Part shown: one piece after another, positions 25,374-33,769 of the stretch
Layout: each line of letters opens with the position of its first letter
Numbering within the stretch: position 1 is the stretch's first letter
Origin: Mesorhizobium loti CJ3sym
Lineage (GTDB): Bacteria; Pseudomonadota; Alphaproteobacteria; Rhizobiales; Rhizobiaceae
Length of the DNA: 64,000 nucleotides
Assembly (NCBI RefSeq): GCF_000472785.1
Contig: NZ_AXAL01000017.1
Span: 107,848-171,847 of the forward strand
Direction of reading: 5' to 3'
The notes under the pieces: model-generated
The model's input: the letters and a program-made list of their open reading frames with translations, nothing else
Told to the model about the DNA's origin: nothing
Databases searched by the model: none
Position numbers and translations under genes: made by a program

Positions 25374-27664
25374 ACTTTCAGCCCCGCGGCGGCATCACGC
25401 TCGGCCAACCGGTAGAGCTGGTCGCGCCCGGGCAGATAGGGATCCGGCCACTTCACGCCACGGTCGCCGAGCATCACCGCCGCATGCAGCGTCCAGTAGG
25501 GGTCGGCAAGATGCGGCCGTGCCAGCGCCACCAGATCGGCGCGGCCGGCCATCAGGATCGAATTGACATGGTCCGGCTCATAGATGTTGCCGACTGCCAT
25601 CGTCGCCATGCCGACCTCGTTGCGGATGCGGTCGGAAAACGGCGTCTGGAACATGCGGCCATAGACCGGCTTCGCCAACGCTGAAGTTTGCCCTGCCGAG
25701 ACGTCACAGATATCGACGCCGGCCTCATGCAGCAGCCGCGCGATCTCCACCGCGTCGGCCGGTGTGACGCCTTCGATGCCGACCCAGTCATTGGCCGAAA
25801 TGCGCATCGAGATCGGCTTTCCCGCTGGCCAGGCCGCGCGCACGGCGCGGAATATCTCGAGCGGATAGCGCATGCGATTATCAAGCGAACCGCCATACTC
25901 ATCCGTGCGCCGGTTGGTGACCGGCGTGATGAAGGACGACAGGAGATAACCGTGCGCGGCATGAATCTCGAGCATGTCGAAGCCGCAGCGATCCGCCATC
26001 TCGGCCGAGGCGACGAACTGGTCGCGCACCAAATCCATGTCGGCGCGGTCCATCGCCTTCGGCACCTGATTCTGCGGCGACCACGCCACGGCCGATGCTG
26101 CCATGATCGGCCAGTTGCCCGAGGCCAACGGTATGTCGGTCCCTTCCCAGCCGAGCCGGGTCGAGCCCTTGGCGCCGGAATGGCCGATCTGGGCGCAGAG
26201 CTTCGCCTCTGTCTCGGTGTGGACGAAATCGACCAGCCGTTTCCACGCCACCTCGTGTTCTGTTGCATAGAAGCCGGGACAGCCGGGCGTGATGCGCCCT
26301 TCCGGGCTGACGCAGGTCATCTCGATATAGACGAGGCCGGCACCGCCCTTGGCGCGCTCGGCGTAATGGGTGAAATGCCAGGCGGTCGGGCAGCCGTCGA
26401 CGGCCTTGTACTGCGCCATCGGCGAGACAACGACGCGGTTGTTGAGCCTCAAATCGCGCAGCTTGAACGGCGCGAACATCGGCGCACGCCTAAGGCTATT
26501 ACCGCCGGCACCCGCCTGGCGCTGGAACCACTCCTCCGCGCCGCCCAGCCATTCGGCATCGCGCAGTCGCAGATTCTCGTGGCTGATGCGCTGCGAACGG
26601 GTGAGCAGCGAATAGTTGAACTGCACCGGATCAAGACCGAGATAACGCTCGACCTCCTCGAACCATTCCAGCGAATTGCGCGCCGCCGATTGCAGCTTCA
26701 ACACCTCGGTGCGGCGGGCATCCTCATATCTGCGGAAGGCGGCTTCAAGATCCGGCTCGGTCTCGACATACTCGGCCAGCGCCACGGCACTTTCCAAGGC
26801 GAGTTTGGTGCCGGAGCCGATCGAGAAATGCGCCGATGCCGCCGCATCGCCCATCAAGGCCAGGTTCTTGTACGACCAGCGTTCGCACAGCACGCGCGGG
26901 AAATTGATCCAGGCCGAGCCACGGATATGGTTGGCATTGGTCATCAGCGCGTGGCCGCCAAGATGCTTGGCGAAGATGCCCTCGCACACCGCGATCGATT
27001 CCTGCTGCGTCATCGCGCCGAAGCCGAAGGCAGCCCAGGTCTGTTCGCTGCACTCGACGATGAAGGTCGCTGTGTCGCTGTCGAATTGGTAGGCGTGCGC
27101 CCACACCCAGCCATGTTCGGTCTTCTCGAAGATGAAGGTGAAGGCGTCGTCGAATTTCTGGTTGGTACCGAGCCAGACGAACTTGCATTTGCGGGTGTCG
27201 ATGTCGGGCTTGAAGATGTCGACGAAGGTGTTGCGCGCCCTTGAGTTCAGGCCATCGGCCGCGACGACCAGGTCATGCGTCTCCATATAGGGGCGAGGGT
27301 CGGCGATATCGGTCTCGAACATCAGCTTGACGCCGAGTTCGCGGGCGCGGCGCTGCAGCAGGACCAGCAGCCGCTTGCGGCCGATGCCGCAGAAACCATG
27401 GCCTGACGAGACCGTGCGCACGCCGTCATGGATGACGGCGATGTCGTCCCAATAGGCAAAATGCTTCTTGATCCAGACGGCGCTGACCGGGTCATTCTTG
27501 GCGAGGTTCTCGAGCGTCTCGGCCGACAGCACGACGCCCCAGCCAAACGTGTCATCGGCGCGGTTGCGCTCGAACACCGTCACATCATGAGCGGCGTCCC
27601 GCAGCTTCATAGAGATGGCAAAGTAGAGGCCGGCTGGTCCGCCGCCGAGAACCGCAACCTTCAT
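25370..27664 (-). CDS. Bifunctional 2-aminobenzoyl-CoA monooxygenase/reductase (salicylyl-CoA 5-hydroxylase type)
   Basis: The 764-residue flavoprotein is a fusion. Residues 1-about 380 form a p-hydroxybenzoate-hydroxylase-like FAD monooxygenase (VAVLGGGPAGLYFA at the N-terminus, LMGDAAASAHFSIGSG near 285). Residues about 395-764 form an Old-Yellow-Enzyme-like FMN reductase (MFAPFKLRDLRLNNRVVVSPM, IGHSGAKGS). This architecture is known from Azoarcus evansii, where it hydroxylates and reduces 2-aminobenzoyl-CoA, dearomatising it; automatic annotation often calls it salicylyl-CoA 5-hydroxylase. ATG 27664 is chosen for GAGGAG 8 nt upstream; the frame extends to 27727 through the operator. It is the first gene of the operon. 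Confidence 0.93.
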   Translation of the reverse strand: MKVAVLGGGPAGLYFAISMKLRDAAHDVTVFERNRADDTFGWGVVLSAETLENLAKNDPVSAVWIKKHFAYWDDIAVIHDGVRTVSSGHGFCGIGRKRLLVLLQRRARELGVKLMFETDIADPRPYMETHDLVVAADGLNSRARNTFVDIFKPDIDTRKCKFVWLGTNQKFDDAFTFIFEKTEHGWVWAHAYQFDSDTATFIVECSEQTWAAFGFGAMTQQESIAVCEGIFAKHLGGHALMTNANHIRGSAWINFPRVLCERWSYKNLALMGDAAASAHFSIGSGTKLALESAVALAEYVETEPDLEAAFRRYEDARRTEVLKLQSAARNSLEWFEEVERYLGLDPVQFNYSLLTRSQRISHENLRLRDAEWLGGAEEWFQRQAGAGGNSLRRAPMFAPFKLRDLRLNNRVVVSPMAQYKAVDGCPTAWHFTHYAERAKGGAGLVYIEMTCVSPEGRITPGCPGFYATEHEVAWKRLVDFVHTETEAKLCAQIGHSGAKGSTRLGWEGTDIPLASGNWPIMAASAVAWSPQNQVPKAMDRADMDLVRDQFVASAEMADRCGFDMLEIHAAHGYLLSSFITPVTNRRTDEYGGSLDNRMRYPLEIFRAVRAAWPAGKPISMRISANDWVGIEGVTPADAVEIARLLHEAGVDICDVSAGQTSALAKPVYGRMFQTPFSDRIRNEVGMATMAVGNIYEPDHVNSILMAGRADLVALARPHLADPYWTLHAAVMLGDRGVKWPDPYLPGRDQLYRLAERDAAAGLKV

Positions 27665-27720
27665 GTCTGCGATCTCCTCTTCGCTTGCTGCATCTGCGAG
27701 TATCGCGCCGGTGGTAAGAT

Positions 27721-27736
27721 ATTTCAAGCTTAAAGT
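27721..27736. promoter_or_regulatory. Candidate MarR operator of the aromatic operon
   Basis: ATTTCAAGCTTAAAGT is an imperfect palindrome centred on AAGCTT, 57-72 bp upstream of the fusion-enzyme start. Its place and resemblance to the sites at 20323 and 35361 suggest it binds the MarR encoded in the operon. Confidence 0.55.
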
Positions 27737-27808
27737 TTTATGTCGAAATCATTATGCGGATATCGGGCGACGCGCTTGCGTGTCGTTGCGCAAGCGTGCG
27801 CCGGCCGA

Positions 27809-28408
27809 TCATTTGTCCGGGTTCTTCGGGCTCCATAGCACCGTCTCAGCACCCTTCTCATAGGCCATGCCGTCGGGATAGCTGATCGCTTCCAGTTGCA
27901 GCCCCCAGGGCGCCTGGAAATAGAGTATGGTCTGGCCGGCGGCCGGCCCTTCCTTCACCGGCAGAGGCCCCATTCGTGTCTTGACGCCCTTGCCGTCGAG
28001 ATAGGCTTTGGCGGCAGCGACATCATCGACATAGAAGGCAAGGTGAAAGCCGCCAATGTCGCTGTTCTTCGGCGTCAAATCCTTCTGGTCGGGCGCGGTG
28101 TATTTGAACAGCTCGATGTTCGATCCATAGCCGCAGCGAACCATGGTGACCTGCTCGATGACAGCCTTGGGATCGACACCCAGAAGATCATGCATGAACG
28201 TGCCCTTGTCGTCGGCGAACGGGCCGAACGACATTGCCTTCTTGCAGCCGACCACTTCGGTGAAGAAGTCGACCGCCTGCTTCATGTCGGGAACGGTGAT
28301 GCCGGTATGGTCGTGGCCGCGCATGCCGGGGATCGAATCCGCCGAGGCCATGCCGGCACTGCCAAGGACAGCGGCGGCGAGCGTTGCAAGTGCGATTTTA
28401 GTCTTCAT
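27809..28408 (-). CDS. Exported VOC-superfamily (glyoxalase/extradiol dioxygenase-like) protein
   Basis: The 199-residue protein starts with a Sec signal peptide (MKTKIALATLAAAVLGSAG, cleavage after MASA near residue 23). Two VOC half-domains follow; candidate metal ligands are His in GHDHTGITV, Glu in SNIELF, His in FHLAFYV and Glu in LQLEAIS. Most VOC enzymes are cytosolic, so secretion is unusual. AGGAGG lies 6 nt before ATG 28408. It sits between the ABC importer and the aromatic operon, on the same strand, and may bind or convert a substrate in the periplasm. Confidence 0.85.
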   Translation of the reverse strand: MKTKIALATLAAAVLGSAGMASADSIPGMRGHDHTGITVPDMKQAVDFFTEVVGCKKAMSFGPFADDKGTFMHDLLGVDPKAVIEQVTMVRCGYGSNIELFKYTAPDQKDLTPKNSDIGGFHLAFYVDDVAAAKAYLDGKGVKTRMGPLPVKEGPAAGQTILYFQAPWGLQLEAISYPDGMAYEKGAETVLWSPKNPDK

Positions 28409-28486
28409 GTCAGTCCTCCTCATTGGCGGGACCTGTTCATTTGGCGATCGCACGTCCGAGGCCCGCTTGTCGGCGTGCGTATTCAT

Positions 28487-29323
28487 TCATGTCGGCGCCT
28501 TGCCGGCGGACGGAATATCCAGCCAGCCCGCGTCGATTTCAGGCAGTGGAATGGCCGCGATCAAATCGCGCGTGTAGGCCTGCCGTGGATTATCGAACAA
28601 CGCATCGGTAGCGCTGGCCTCGACGATGACGCCTTCGCGCATGACGATGACCTGCTGGCACAGCCGCCGGACCACCGACAGGTCGTGGCTGATGAAGGCG
28701 ACTGTCAGCCCCATCTCCGCCGCGAGCTTCTCCAGCAAGGTGAGGATCTGCGCCTGCGTCGAGACGTCGAGCCCGGAGACGATCTCGTCGGCCAGAACGA
28801 ATTTCGGCGACAGCGCCAGTGCGCGCGCAATGCCGACGCGCTGGCGCTGCCCGCCCGACAGTTCGTGGCGGTAGCGGCTGGCAAAACTCTGGGGCAGGCC
28901 GACCCGTTGCAGCGCCTCTGCGATCCGGCTCTTGAGATTGTCGCCAAGGCCGTTCTGTTTGAGCGGTGCCGCGATGATGCTGGCAATGGTGCGGCGCGGG
29001 TTGAGCGATGACATCGGATCCTGGAAAATCATCTGCAGGTCACGGCGCAACGGTCGCAACTCCGCCTCCGGCAGGTGGGTGATATCGCGGCCCTCGAAGC
29101 TGATGCTGCCGGCGCTCGGTTGCAGCAGGCGCACCAAAGCGCGCCCAAGCGTCGACTTGCCGGAACCGGATTCGCCGACAATGCCCGTCACCGAGCCGCT
29201 GGGCAGGTCGAAGTCGAGTCCTTTCAGGATCTCGGCCAAAGGTGCGCGGCCGATCAGCGGCTTGCGCGTCATGTCGGGCAGCGCCACCTTCAGTCCGCGT
29301 ACGGAAAACAGGGGCTCAGCCAT
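28487..29323 (-). CDS. Peptide/nickel-type ABC transporter ATP-binding protein (OppF-like)
   Basis: The 278-residue ATPase has Walker A GESGSGKST, signature SGGQRQR, Walker B FVLADEIVSGLD (Ile-Val where Pro is usual after the Glu) and H-loop FISHDLS. ATG 29323 overlaps the upstream ATPase by 8 bp. Fifth gene of the importer. Confidence 0.93.
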   Translation of the reverse strand: MAEPLFSVRGLKVALPDMTRKPLIGRAPLAEILKGLDFDLPSGSVTGIVGESGSGKSTLGRALVRLLQPSAGSISFEGRDITHLPEAELRPLRRDLQMIFQDPMSSLNPRRTIASIIAAPLKQNGLGDNLKSRIAEALQRVGLPQSFASRYRHELSGGQRQRVGIARALALSPKFVLADEIVSGLDVSTQAQILTLLEKLAAEMGLTVAFISHDLSVVRRLCQQVIVMREGVIVEASATDALFDNPRQAYTRDLIAAIPLPEIDAGWLDIPSAGKAPT

Positions 29324-30194
29324 GCGGCCGCCTCCACGCCTTGTCGGCAGCCGTGATCTCTGCGGCAAGCCCGGCTAGCACCGCCTCGTCCACCGGCTTC
29401 AGCGAAGCGAACGGGTCGGTGTAGCGCGGCGTCGCCGCCATCAGCGCCCGCGTATAGGGATGTTGCGGCGCGGCGAAGAGAGTTGCGGTTTCGGCCTCTT
29501 CCACCACCTTGCCGGCATAGAGCACCGACACCTTCTGGCTGATCTTGGCGACAACGCCGAGATCGTGAGTCACGAACAGGATCGCCGTGCCGTGCTCGCG
29601 CTGCAACGCAGCGATTAGCCGCAGGATCTGCTTCTGCACAGTGACGTCGAGTGCCGTAGTCGGCTCATCGGCGACGATCAGCCGTGGCTCGGCGGCGAAG
29701 GCAGCGGCAATCAGCACGCGCTGGCGCATGCCACCGGAGAGTTCATGCGGATAGCTTCTCAGCACCCGGTCGGGGTCGCGGATCTGCACCTCATCCAGCA
29801 ATTGCCGGACGCGTTGATCGGCCTTCTCGACGGTCCAGCCGAGAATGCGCACCAGCCGGTCGGTCATTTGCGGGCCGATGCGTCGCGACGGGTTGAGCGC
29901 GGTCAGCGGGTCCTGCGGGATCAGCGCCGTGCGGGCACCGATCAGCGTGCGTCGTGCCTTGGGCTGCAACTTGCCGAGGTCCTCGCCCTCGAGCAGCATG
30001 TCGCCTTCGACGATGCGCACGCTTGATGGCAGCACGCCAAGCACCGCCTTGCCGATCATTGTCTTGCCGGCGCCGCTCTCGCCGACCAGCGCGCGGACCT
30101 CGCCGGGTAGCACGGAGAGCGATACCGAGCGCAGCACGCGCTCGCCATTCGGCAGCACCGCGCTCAGATTGGTGATGTCAAGACAGGTGCTCAT
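29316..30194 (-). CDS. Peptide/nickel-type ABC transporter ATP-binding protein (OppD-like)
   Basis: The 292-residue ATPase has Walker A GESGAGKTM, signature SGGMRQR, Walker B LIVADEPTTALD and H-loop FVTHDLG. The start ATG 30194 overlaps the permease stop by 4 bp. It pairs with the next ATPase as the importer motor. Confidence 0.93.
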   Translation of the reverse strand: MSTCLDITNLSAVLPNGERVLRSVSLSVLPGEVRALVGESGAGKTMIGKAVLGVLPSSVRIVEGDMLLEGEDLGKLQPKARRTLIGARTALIPQDPLTALNPSRRIGPQMTDRLVRILGWTVEKADQRVRQLLDEVQIRDPDRVLRSYPHELSGGMRQRVLIAAAFAAEPRLIVADEPTTALDVTVQKQILRLIAALQREHGTAILFVTHDLGVVAKISQKVSVLYAGKVVEEAETATLFAAPQHPYTRALMAATPRYTDPFASLKPVDEAVLAGLAAEITAADKAWRRPHG

Positions 30195-31039
30195 CGCAGC
30201 ACCGGGTCGAAGCGCGTCTTTAGCGCCTCGCCGAACTGGCTGAACGAGAGCACGGTGAGGATCAGCGTGATCAGCGGAAACACCAGCACCCACCAGGCCT
30301 GATGGATCGACAGCCGCCCCTCGGCGATGATACCGCCCCAGGTCGGGTCGTCGGTGGAAATCGACAGATTGACGAAGGACAGGATCGCTTCGACGATGAC
30401 GGCGATGCCCATTTCCAGCGACAGCAGCGCCACGATCGACGGCACTACATTGGGCAGAACCTCGCGCAGCATGATGCCGATGCGGCCATAGCCGGCGATG
30501 CGCGCATTCTCGACATAGTCCATGCGCGACTGGCCCATCGCCTCGGCGCGGATCACCCGGCAGAATCGCGTCCAGTCGATGATGGCGATGGCCAGGATGA
30601 CAGAGCTCAAGCCGGTGCCGAGCACTGCCACCAGCAGGATGGCGAACAGCACCGGCGGAAACGCCATCCAGACATCGACGATGCGCGAGATGATGCGATC
30701 AGCCCAGCCGCCGAAATAGCCTGCGATAAGCCCGAGCGTCGAGCCAACGAGGCAGGCTGCTATCGCGGCGGAAAAGGCGACGATGAAGGCGATGCGGCCG
30801 CCGAAGATCAGCCGGGAGAGGAGATCTCGTCCGAGGCTGTCGGTGCCCAGCCAATAGCCGGGCTCGGCGCCATCGAGCCAGAACGGCGGCAGCCGCTCCA
30901 GCATCAAATCCTGCGCCAGCGGATCCTGCGGCGCGATCAGCGGCGCGAAGATTGCCGCCAGCAAGGCCAGCAGCAGCCAGCCGCCGGCCAGCCACAGCCT
31001 GGGGCTCAGTCCGCGCCTTGAGGTGCTTGGCTTATCCAC
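30191..31039 (-). CDS. Peptide-type ABC transporter permease (DppC-like)
   Basis: The 282-residue membrane protein has the DppC hallmarks GTDSLGRDLLSRLIFG and coupling loop MDYVENARIAGYGRIGIM, with about six membrane helices. GTG 31039 (GAGG upstream) overlaps the preceding permease by 8 bp. Confidence 0.92.
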   Translation of the reverse strand: MDKPSTSRRGLSPRLWLAGGWLLLALLAAIFAPLIAPQDPLAQDLMLERLPPFWLDGAEPGYWLGTDSLGRDLLSRLIFGGRIAFIVAFSAAIAACLVGSTLGLIAGYFGGWADRIISRIVDVWMAFPPVLFAILLVAVLGTGLSSVILAIAIIDWTRFCRVIRAEAMGQSRMDYVENARIAGYGRIGIMLREVLPNVVPSIVALLSLEMGIAVIVEAILSFVNLSISTDDPTWGGIIAEGRLSIHQAWWVLVFPLITLILTVLSFSQFGEALKTRFDPVLR

Positions 31040-32039
31040 GGCGCAGCCTCGGATTGAGCAGCGCATACATCATGTCGACGGCGAGGTTGATCAGCACGAA
31101 CAGCAGCGCGAAGACCAGCACGATGCCCTGGATGAGCGGCAGGTCACGGTTGATGACGGCATCGATCGCCATGTTGCCGAGGCCTTCATAGGAAAACAGC
31201 CGTTCGACGATGACGGTGCCGCCGATGAGGAAGGTGAACTGCACGCCGACTAGGGTCAGCGTCGGCAAGGCGGCGTTCTTAAGCGCCTCGCGCAGGATGA
31301 CTTGCGTTTCCGAAAACCCCTTCACCCGCGCCAGCACGACGTAGTCGAGGTCAAGCACTTCCTTGAGCGACTGTTTCAGCAATTGCGAGATGATCGCCGC
31401 CAGCGGCAACGCCAGCGCCACCGCCGGCATGAGCATATGTTTGAGGAGATCCCAGGTCAGGTCGAGGCGCAGGCGCAGAATGCTCTCGAACAGGTAGAAC
31501 TGGGTGACGAAGGGCAAGTCGAGCTGCGGCGAGACGCGGCCTGAAATGTCGAAGATCGGCACCAGCACACCGAACAGCAGGATCAGCACCAGGCCCCACA
31601 GGAAATCCGGAATGGAAAGCGCCGCACCACTGGCGATGTCGATGCCGGCCTCGACCGCCGTGCCGCGTTCGCGCGCGCCGATGATCGCCGTCGTGCCGCC
31701 AAGCGCCACCGCCATGAGCAGCGCGACGATGGCAAGTTCCAGCGTTGCCGGCAGCCGGTTGAAGACAAGGCCGAGCACGTCTTGCCTGAGCGAGATCGAG
31801 GTGCCGAAATCGCCCCGGACAACGCCGGACAGCCAGATGAAGAATTGCTGCACGATGGTCTTGTCGAGCCCGTAGAGCGCGCGCAGCCGTGCGATGTCGG
31901 CATCCGTCGCGCCGGGCGGCAGCATCATGGCGATCGGATCGCCGGGCGCGACGCGGATCACGACGAAGACGACGACGGCCACGCCGAACAGCGTGATCAG
32001 CATCGTCAGAAGACGGATCAGAAATCGTTGCAGGAGCAT
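31032..32039 (-). CDS. Peptide-type ABC transporter permease (DppB-like)
   Basis: The 335-residue membrane protein shows the DppB pattern: an N-terminal helix, RVAPGDPIAMML, coupling loop LDYVVLARVKGFSETQV and the C-terminal ALLNPRLR. It follows the binding-protein gene by 90 bp, a gap that contains a strong hairpin. Confidence 0.93.
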   Translation of the reverse strand: MLLQRFLIRLLTMLITLFGVAVVVFVVIRVAPGDPIAMMLPPGATDADIARLRALYGLDKTIVQQFFIWLSGVVRGDFGTSISLRQDVLGLVFNRLPATLELAIVALLMAVALGGTTAIIGARERGTAVEAGIDIASGAALSIPDFLWGLVLILLFGVLVPIFDISGRVSPQLDLPFVTQFYLFESILRLRLDLTWDLLKHMLMPAVALALPLAAIISQLLKQSLKEVLDLDYVVLARVKGFSETQVILREALKNAALPTLTLVGVQFTFLIGGTVIVERLFSYEGLGNMAIDAVINRDLPLIQGIVLVFALLFVLINLAVDMMYALLNPRLRRG

Positions 32040-32085
32040 GTAAATCTTTGCAGGAGCCCGTGGGGCTCGTATGCCCGATGGAAAT

Positions 32086-32111
32086 GCGCGCCGTCAGCAA
32101 CGACGGCGCGC
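32086..32111 (-). terminator. Hairpin after the binding-protein gene
   Basis: GCGCGCCGTC (32086-32095) and GACGGCGCGC (32102-32111) form a perfect 10-bp stem with a 6-nt loop, 18 bp past the binding-protein stop on the minus strand, followed by ATTTCC. It probably raises binding-protein mRNA over permease mRNA by partial termination or 3'-end protection. Confidence 0.6.
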
Positions 32112-32129
32112 GGCAATTCCAGGCCGATA

Positions 32130-33659
32130 TCAGGCCGGCGTCATCAGTGCCGGCAGCAGCGCGCCGGAAAGATGCTGCACCACCTTGACGCCCTTGGCAT
32201 GCACGACCGGCTGTGCGAACTGCAGCACCGGCAGCACATAGGCCTGCTCGGCGATGTACTTGTCGACGGCCTTCCAGCCGGCAATGCGCTTGGCTTCGTC
32301 CTTCTCGCCCCAGAGCGGCCCGATCTTGGCATCGAGGTCGTCGGTCTTCCACGACGAGTGCGGCGACGGCCCGAACATGGCGAAGCCGGTCGACGTGGTC
32401 GGATCGCCGATGGCATTGCCCCAATTGTAGAAGGCCGCCGGTGCCAGCTTGTGGGCGGCGCGCAGTTCGTAGTGCTTGGCGATCTCGTAGACTTCGATCG
32501 TCGCCTCGATGCCGACCTTGCGCCACATGCCGACGATCGCCTGCACCATCTCGTAATCCTTGGGCTTGAAGCCCTTGGTGGTCTGGATGGTGATCTTGGC
32601 CGGCTTCTTCGGTGAGTAGCCGGAGGCTGCGAGCAGTTCCTTGGCCTTTTCCGGATTGTGCTCGACCTTGATCGACGGGTCGTAGGCGGCGTATTCCGGC
32701 GTCTCCAGCGTCGCGATCGGCTGGCCATAGCCGCGCAGCAACCGCTTGACCAGAAGCTCCTTGTCCACCGCCATCACGGCTGCCTGGCGGACATTCTTGT
32801 CCAGCATGGCGTCCTTGTTGTTGAAGAAGATCATGCCGATGTCCGAGACGTTCTTGCATGAGCCGGCCAGCCCGTCCTTGGCGATCAGCCGGTCATATTC
32901 CTCATACGGGATTTCGAGCGTCACCTGCGAGGAACCGGACTCGATTTCGGCGACGCGGCTCGCCGCGTCGGTGACGAACTTGATCGTCACATTCTCGAAG
33001 GCCGGCTTGCCGCCCCAATAGGTCGGATTGGCCTTCAGCCGCAGAAACGCGTTGCGCTCGAACTTCTCGACCATGTAGGGGCCGGTGCCGATCGGCGCCT
33101 TCTCGAAACCTTCGGCGCCGACCTTCTCGTAATAGGCTTTGGGCAGAATGTAGCCGGTCAGGAACGACATCCATTTGAAATAGACCGGGTCGAATTGCAC
33201 GACGTCGCCGGTGATCTTGTTGCCGTCGATCTTGAAATTTTTGACGTTCTTCCAGACGAACTGGATCGGGTTGCCGGTCTTTTCGTCACCCGCCCGCTGC
33301 AGCGACCAGACCACGTCCTCGGGCGTGAAAGGCGAGCCGTCATGCCAGGTCACGCCTTCGCGCACCGTCATCATCACCTTGGTGCGGTCGTCGTTCCAGC
33401 CCCATTCAGTGAGCAGGCCCGGCGCGAAGGACAGGTCCGGCTTTTGCGGGATGAACTGGTCGAAGACCGACTGGTAGAGGCCCTGGATCGTCGGGTTCAC
33501 CGCCGAGGGTCCGGTGGTCGGATCCCAGGACGGCAGGTTGACGTTGTAGGCGATGGTCAGTTCACCGGCCGCCGCCTTGGCGATCTGTGGCAGGCCGACT
33601 GCCGCCACACCAAGTGCCGCGGCACTGTATCCCAGCAATTCGCGTCTGTTGATTGTCAT
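32130..33659 (-). CDS. ABC transporter substrate-binding protein (SBP family 5)
   Basis: The 509-residue periplasmic protein opens with a signal sequence containing a twin Arg (MTINRRELLGYSAAALGVAA), possibly Tat-dependent. The SBP_bac_5 core follows, with VREGVTWHDGSPFTPEDVVWSL and APIGTGPYMVEKF. Family members bind peptides, nickel-opines, glycosides or other small compounds. As the first gene of an importer flanked by aromatic-degradation genes it may bring in the pathway substrate or a conjugate of it. Confidence 0.92.
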   Translation of the reverse strand: MTINRRELLGYSAAALGVAAVGLPQIAKAAAGELTIAYNVNLPSWDPTTGPSAVNPTIQGLYQSVFDQFIPQKPDLSFAPGLLTEWGWNDDRTKVMMTVREGVTWHDGSPFTPEDVVWSLQRAGDEKTGNPIQFVWKNVKNFKIDGNKITGDVVQFDPVYFKWMSFLTGYILPKAYYEKVGAEGFEKAPIGTGPYMVEKFERNAFLRLKANPTYWGGKPAFENVTIKFVTDAASRVAEIESGSSQVTLEIPYEEYDRLIAKDGLAGSCKNVSDIGMIFFNNKDAMLDKNVRQAAVMAVDKELLVKRLLRGYGQPIATLETPEYAAYDPSIKVEHNPEKAKELLAASGYSPKKPAKITIQTTKGFKPKDYEMVQAIVGMWRKVGIEATIEVYEIAKHYELRAAHKLAPAAFYNWGNAIGDPTTSTGFAMFGPSPHSSWKTDDLDAKIGPLWGEKDEAKRIAGWKAVDKYIAEQAYVLPVLQFAQPVVHAKGVKVVQHLSGALLPALMTPA

Positions 33660-33769
33660 GGTCGTTCCCCTTGTTGTTTGTTGTCTTTGCGCGGCAGTGT
33701 CAGGCCATTGGTTCAGGCTTCGTGGGCAGCAGCGCCTTGCCTCTCGTCGCCTTCATGAAATCTTTGGAG

